Of a stretch of DNA of 40,583 nt, positions 36,740-40,583 are shown piece by piece (position 1 is the stretch's first letter; each line of letters begins with the position of its first letter). The DNA is from Roseiarcus sp037446355 (GTDB lineage: Bacteria > Pseudomonadota > Alphaproteobacteria > Rhizobiales > Beijerinckiaceae): NCBI GenBank assembly GCA_037446355.1, contig JBBIIT010000033.1:1-40583 (forward strand), given 5' to 3'. A program made the translations under genes and the position numbers. The notes below the pieces were generated by a model, which saw only the letters and a list, made by a program, of their open reading frames with translations, searched no databases and was not told the DNA's origin.

Positions 36740-36756
36740 CCCCTCTCCTAGAGGGG
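36740..36756 (-). promoter_or_regulatory. Perfect 7-bp hairpin in the ribH leader
   Basis: CCCCTCT (36740-36746) pairs with AGAGGGG (36750-36756) around a 3-base loop. On the minus strand it is followed by GCCGCTCTTTT, a weak T tract. It lies between the coaD stop and the ribH ATG and contains the purine run AGGAGAGGGG. It may terminate the coaD transcript or mask a ribosome-binding stretch of ribH. Confidence 0.4.
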
Positions 36757-36794
36757 ACGTGGCCGGGAGGCAAGGCGGCAGGCGCCGCGCACGC

Positions 36795-37292
36795 TCAGGC
36801 GCCGAATTTCGCCTTCAAAGCGGCGACGACATTGGGTGGGGCGAAGGACGTAACGTCGCCCCCCATCGCGGCGATCTGGCGCACCAGCGTCGCGGTGATC
36901 GGGCGCACCGGCGAGGACGCCGGCAGAAAGACGGTGCGCAGCTCCGGCGCCATCGCCCCGTTCATGCCCGCCATCTGCATTTCATAGTCGAAATCGGTCG
37001 AATCGCGCAGGCCGCGCACGATGATCGTCGCGCCGGCGGTCCGCGCCGCTTCGACCGCGAGCCCGCTGAACGCAACCGCGCGCAATTCGCAGCCCTCGCG
37101 AGCGAGCGCCGCGCCGACCGCCTCGCGGATCATCTCCAGCCGTTCCTCTACGGTGAAAAGGCTCGCCTTATTCGGATTGACGCCGACGCCGACGACGAGC
37201 CGGTCGCACAGCGCCGCAGAATGGGCGATCACGTCGATATGGCCGTTGGTCAGCGGATCGAACGAGCCGGAATAGAAGGCGATGCGGGTCAT
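36795..37292 (-). CDS. coaD: Phosphopantetheine adenylyltransferase
   Basis: A 165-residue enzyme for the penultimate step of coenzyme A synthesis, adenylating 4'-phosphopantetheine. The nucleotidyltransferase motif is FYSGSFDPLTNGHIDVI, with the TxGH-type residues at 15-18. Later segments are VRGLRDSTDFDYEMQMAGMN and the ATP-binding PITATLVRQIAAMGGDV. The ATG at 37292 gives a normal family length. The gene stands between the dehydrogenase and ribH on the same strand. Confidence 0.95.
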   Translation of the reverse strand: MTRIAFYSGSFDPLTNGHIDVIAHSAALCDRLVVGVGVNPNKASLFTVEERLEMIREAVGAALAREGCELRAVAFSGLAVEAARTAGATIIVRGLRDSTDFDYEMQMAGMNGAMAPELRTVFLPASSPVRPITATLVRQIAAMGGDVTSFAPPNVVAALKAKFGA

Positions 37293-37354
37293 CGGCTTAG
37301 GGTTAGCGACCTCTCGCGCGCGCGGCAAGGGGCGCGCGGAATCGCGCCGCGTTC

Positions 37355-38656
37355 TCAGGCCCCCGTCACCCGCCAGATCACGTCGCCGACGTCGTCGGCG
37401 ACGAGTAGCGAGCCGTCGGGGCCGATACAGACGCCGACCGGGCGGCCGTAGGAATGGCGATCGTCGGGAGCGAGGAAGCCGGTCAGGATGTCGCGCGGCG
37501 GCCCCGATGGGCGCCCGTTGTCGAACGGCACGAAAATCACTTTGTAGCCGCTCAGCTTGCTGCGGTTCCAGGAGCCGTGCTGGCCGATCGCCATACCGTC
37601 CGGGAAGCCCGGCAGGGTTCCCGCCGGAAGCCAGCAGAGGCCGAGCGAAGCGGTATGGCCGCCAAGCGCGTAATCGGGCGTCACCGCGCGCGCGACAGCC
37701 GCCGCGTCCTGTTTGACCCGGTCGTCGACCGTCTGGCCCCAGTAGCAATAGGGCCAGCCATAGAAGCCGCCGTCTTGCACCGATGTCAGATAGTCCGGCG
37801 GCGTCTCGTCGCCGAGCCCGTCGCGTTCGTTGACGACGGTCCAAAGCGCCCCGGTCGTCGGCTCGAAAGCGAGCCCGACAGGATTGCGAAGCCCGGAGGC
37901 GAAGATCCGGTTGGATCCGCTGGCGAGGTCGACCTCGTAGATTGCCGCCCTCCCCGCCTCGACCGCGAATCCCTCGTCGCCAATGTTGGTGAGCGAACCG
38001 ACGCCGACATAGAGCTTGGCGCCGTCCGGGCTGGCCAGCAAGCTGCGCGTCCAGTGCCCGCCCGGCTTGAACGGCGTCAACTTGCGCGCCCGCGCCGAGA
38101 TATTCGTCGCGCCCTCGCTATAGGGAAAGGCGACAAGGCCGTCGGTGTTGCCGACATAGAACGTCTCGCCGACGAGCGACATGCCGAAGGGCTGACGAAG
38201 CCCCGACAGAAACGTCTCGCGCGTCTCCGCGACGCCGTCGCCGTTGGCGTCGCGCAGCAGCGTGATGCGGTTAGGGCTGTTGCCCACCGCGGCGGCGCGC
38301 CGCATCGTCGCGAACATCGCATATTCAAACACCGAGCGCGGCGCGGCCACATCGAACAGCGACTCCGCCACCAGCACATCCTTGTTCGGCAGCACGTGAA
38401 TCCAGCGCGGGTGCTTGAGACCGGCGGCGAACGCGTTGACCTTCAAGCCGGGCGCGGCCACCGGCGTCTGGCCGGGATCCCATCCGCGCGCGGTCGGCAT
38501 TTTCAAGGTGGGCAACGCGCCCTGCGGCCTCGCGGCGGGAATATCAGGCGAAGCGCCCATCGCCGCAACGTCGGGCGTACCCTGAAGGCGGCGGAACCAA
38601 ATCGTTACGACGCCGATCAGTGCGACGGTTTGCGCAAAAAGTTGGTTGAAGGACAT
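37355..38656 (-). CDS. PQQ-dependent sugar dehydrogenase (L-sorbosone dehydrogenase type)
   Basis: A 433-residue six-bladed beta-propeller quinoprotein that oxidises a sugar aldehyde or aldose in the periplasm. One N-terminal hydrophobic helix (about 6-21) could anchor or export it. Propeller motifs include GLKHPRWIHVLPNKDVLVAES, GLRQPFGMSLVGETFYVGNTDGL, GLRNPVGLAFEPTTGALWTVVNERD, DGGFYGWPYCYWGQ and IGQHGSWNRSKLSGYKV, which hold the PQQ- and Ca2+-contacting residues of the family. The true substrate is unknown. The upstream region has TTGCCG-N16-TAAGGT on the minus strand, a weak promoter candidate. Confidence 0.9.
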   Translation of the reverse strand: MSFNQLFAQTVALIGVVTIWFRRLQGTPDVAAMGASPDIPAARPQGALPTLKMPTARGWDPGQTPVAAPGLKVNAFAAGLKHPRWIHVLPNKDVLVAESLFDVAAPRSVFEYAMFATMRRAAAVGNSPNRITLLRDANGDGVAETRETFLSGLRQPFGMSLVGETFYVGNTDGLVAFPYSEGATNISARARKLTPFKPGGHWTRSLLASPDGAKLYVGVGSLTNIGDEGFAVEAGRAAIYEVDLASGSNRIFASGLRNPVGLAFEPTTGALWTVVNERDGLGDETPPDYLTSVQDGGFYGWPYCYWGQTVDDRVKQDAAAVARAVTPDYALGGHTASLGLCWLPAGTLPGFPDGMAIGQHGSWNRSKLSGYKVIFVPFDNGRPSGPPRDILTGFLAPDDRHSYGRPVGVCIGPDGSLLVADDVGDVIWRVTGA

Positions 38657-38850
38657 CGGCGGGCTCTCGAAGATCGCTCGACCTTAGACGATTGAGCTTG
38701 GTCGGCAAGAGCCAGCGAACTGCTTCGCCGCAGAAAACGGAATCGCCGCCGAAAATGGCCTTTGGCTCGCCCACGGACGCGGCGGGCGGCTATTGCGCGC
38801 CAAGGCAATGCGCCGCGCGTCGCGACCTCGCCTTAGCCGCGCAATCCATG

Positions 38851-40583
38851 TCACGCATCAAAATAACCATTCTTGTTATCGTACGTGCTGCGGTAGTAAT
38901 CGAACAATCGCGGATCGTAGCTGGCAAGCTGCTTGATTTCGACCTTGTTCAATACCGCGCCGACGATTGCGCGATGAACGCGCGGCGCCGTATGCAATGC
39001 ATGTTGCACCACGTCGATCTTAGTGGCGCCCCATTCGACGACGAGCACGTAGGAATCAACGAGCGATGCTGTCGCGCGAACGTCGATCACGGGCGCGATC
39101 GGCGAAAGATCCACGACGATAAAATCGTATCTCTTTCGCAATTCGTCGAAAACCTTTCTCATTCCGTTGCTGGCGAGGATTTCGTAAGTATCGGCAAACT
39201 CGGACTTCAAGACGGCGGGAAGGAAATCCATTTGCGTGGATCGGTCCTTCCAAACGACATCGTCGAACGCGGCTTCGCCAGCAATCAATTCGATGATTCC
39301 GCTCGTGGCGCCGGGAGCCATCGACCTCGTAAGGGACGGATTTCTCAGATCGGCGTCGACGACGATGACGCGGCCGCCGGTCCGCGCGATGACTTGACCG
39401 AACGCGCCCGCGATACTCGACTTTCCTTCGCCTGGGAGCGCGGAGGTGAAACCGATAACCTTGCTCGAATCCTTTCTCGCGGCGTGGGAATCTATCGCCG
39501 CCTTGATCGAGCGGAGCCCCTCGGCGAGTTGCGAAAAGGGCCTGTGCACGGCCGTCGCGCCGATCTTGTCTTCATGCACGAGGCTTCTTGGCTCAAGCGC
39601 CGCAGCTCTCGGCGATCGCGACGGCGGCCTCCCGGCGCCGATCTTTGGAAGGAGTCCGATACACTCGACCCGCAAACTGGATTCGATTTGGCGACCCGTC
39701 CAGAAAACTCGGCGCGCGCGCTCGCGCAGGCCGGCAATCCCGAATGCGAGCGCGAACCCGACAACGGGAAATGCTGCGGCCATGACGAACGCTTTCTTGT
39801 AATTTCGTGCGCCCGGCGGGTTCGCCCTCGTGATGACGCTAGCCGCGGCGACTGGCGAGGTCTGCTCTTGAAGCGAGTTTGCGTAGCGGTTCAGAAAATT
39901 GTCGTACAGCGCCTTATACGTTTGCGCCGACGCTTCTAACTGCTGTAAGGCTACGTGCGCGTGATTGGCCGCCTGGGACTCGGCGAGCGCGTCGGCAAGT
40001 TGCTGCTTCACTCCCTCCTCGTGCAGATTGGCGAGCGCGTAGTCGCCTTTCGCGGAATCCCTCAACCGCTCAAACTCGGCCATCATCTGGGAACGAATTT
40101 GCGACATCTGATTGCGCATATCGACAACAGTTAAATGGTTGGGTCCGTATTTGACCGACCATTGCGCCTCCCGATTCGCCAGCTCCGCATATTGAGCGCG
40201 TAACTTCGCCAGGTTGTCGTTCTTCGCTTCGTCGCTGTCGACCGACGCGTGCAAGATTTCGTCATTGGAGTTGGCGCGCGTGATCGCGTCATATTGGTCG
40301 AACCGGGCCTTCGCCTGGTTCGCCTTCGCATGGGCGGCGTCCGCCTGGCTGCTGAGCTCCGCCACGCGTTGATCGTCGATGGATTGGCCGCCCGCCGTTT
40401 CGACGATGTGGTTTTTCGTCTTGTATTCGACCACCGCCCGCTCGGCGGCCAGACTTTGACTGCGCAGATCGCCGATCCGCGCTTCGAGCCAATCGCTCGC
40501 TTGTCGCGTCGCATCATATTGGGACGTGAGCTGCTGATCGATATAGGCGTCGGCGATGGCGTTGGCCACTTGGGCCGCGCGAG
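38851..40583 (-). CDS. Wzz/BY-kinase exopolysaccharide transport protein, N-terminus missing
   Basis: The C-terminal 577 codons or so of an ExoP/GumC-like protein; the start lies beyond the right edge. The visible order is a long periplasmic coiled coil (ending near 39900), a Pro-containing membrane-proximal motif (ANPPGARNYKK), a membrane helix, then a cytoplasmic tyrosine kinase domain. The kinase has Walker A TSALPGEGKSS (near 39420-39450), A' VIVVDADLRNPS and Walker B YDFIVVDLSPI. The last 25 residues contain five tyrosines, the usual autophosphorylation cluster. It controls polymer chain length and export; polysaccharide genes are expected further right. Confidence 0.92.
   Translation of the reverse strand, partial: RAAQVANAIADAYIDQQLTSQYDATRQASDWLEARIGDLRSQSLAAERAVVEYKTKNHIVETAGGQSIDDQRVAELSSQADAAHAKANQAKARFDQYDAITRANSNDEILHASVDSDEAKNDNLAKLRAQYAELANREAQWSVKYGPNHLTVVDMRNQMSQIRSQMMAEFERLRDSAKGDYALANLHEEGVKQQLADALAESQAANHAHVALQQLEASAQTYKALYDNFLNRYANSLQEQTSPVAAASVITRANPPGARNYKKAFVMAAAFPVVGFALAFGIAGLRERARRVFWTGRQIESSLRVECIGLLPKIGAGRPPSRSPRAAALEPRSLVHEDKIGATAVHRPFSQLAEGLRSIKAAIDSHAARKDSSKVIGFTSALPGEGKSSIAGAFGQVIARTGGRVIVVDADLRNPSLTRSMAPGATSGIIELIAGEAAFDDVVWKDRSTQMDFLPAVLKSEFADTYEILASNGMRKVFDELRKRYDFIVVDLSPIAPVIDVRATASLVDSYVLVVEWGATKIDVVQHALHTAPRVHRAIVGAVLNKVEIKQLASYDPRLFDYYRSTYDNKNGYFDA

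Noticed and set aside
36700..36795. FMN riboswitch upstream of ribH
   Set aside because: The gap is only 78 bases and lacks the multi-helix conserved core of that riboswitch; only one simple hairpin is present.

Overview
The window is a high-GC stretch of an alphaproteobacterial chromosome, most likely from the Hyphomicrobiales (Rhizobiales). I infer this from family content and gene order: a cobS end followed by a DUF1289 protein and a retropepsin-like protease; yicC-gmk; carB-greA; an ELM1/DUF1022 protein; comF-grxC-DUF1178; a PmtA-type phosphatidylethanolamine methyltransferase; rnr-DUF983-NUDIX; and ribH-nusB. The mix of housekeeping genes, the TPR-fused class III cyclase and the PQQ-type dehydrogenase would fit Methylocystaceae/Beijerinckiaceae or a relative, but the sequence does not fix the genus. 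I see no rRNA, tRNA, CRISPR array, complete insertion sequence, prophage or recognised defence cluster.

Layout, left to right. 1-1249 (+): truncated cobS, DUF1289 and an aspartic protease. 1254-3871 (-): dusA, gmk, yicC. 3872-8187: the most accessory-looking part. It holds a 440-bp gene-free stretch, a small secreted glycine-rich protein of unknown function, a truncated frameshifted copy of an ABC permease gene, a SAM methyltransferase, and an adenylate cyclase-TolB-TPR protein. 8307-11337 (-): a tightly overlapping HlyD-ATPase-permease exporter, whose permease 3' end is the parent of the pseudogene 3 kb away. 11414-17654 (-): trmJ, an ELM1-like protein, a Tat-type exported protein, greA and carB. 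carB has a terminator-like hairpin plus T tract in its leader. 17961-22498 (+): flavin reductase, mercaptopyruvate sulfurtransferase, SGNH esterase, MATE transporter and nucleoside hydrolase. 22501-24301 (-): D-lyxose isomerase family protein, inorganic pyrophosphatase and a GNAT acetyltransferase.

24451-28580: a DUF3108 protein (+); DUF1178, grxC and comF (-); then two methyltransferases (+), one NDUFAF5-like and one PmtA. 28588-30591 (-): kup. 30733-35250 (+): rnr, DUF983, an MBL-fold hydrolase and a NUDIX protein with a split box. 35255-37292 (-): a small helical protein of unknown function, nusB, ribH and coaD. 37355-38656 (-): a PQQ-dependent sorbosone-type dehydrogenase. 38851 to the right edge (-): the C-terminal part of a Wzz/BY-kinase exopolysaccharide protein, which suggests that an EPS locus continues beyond the window.

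Most genes are ordinary core functions: tRNA modification, nucleotide synthesis, RNA decay, cofactors and phosphatidylcholine. Many neighbours are translationally coupled by 4-bp ATGA/GTGA overlaps. I did not find a convincing new multi-gene system. The observations most worth checking are the carB leader terminator, the permease duplication that brackets the methyltransferase and cyclase genes, the glycine-rich secreted protein, and several inverted repeats in short intergenic gaps.
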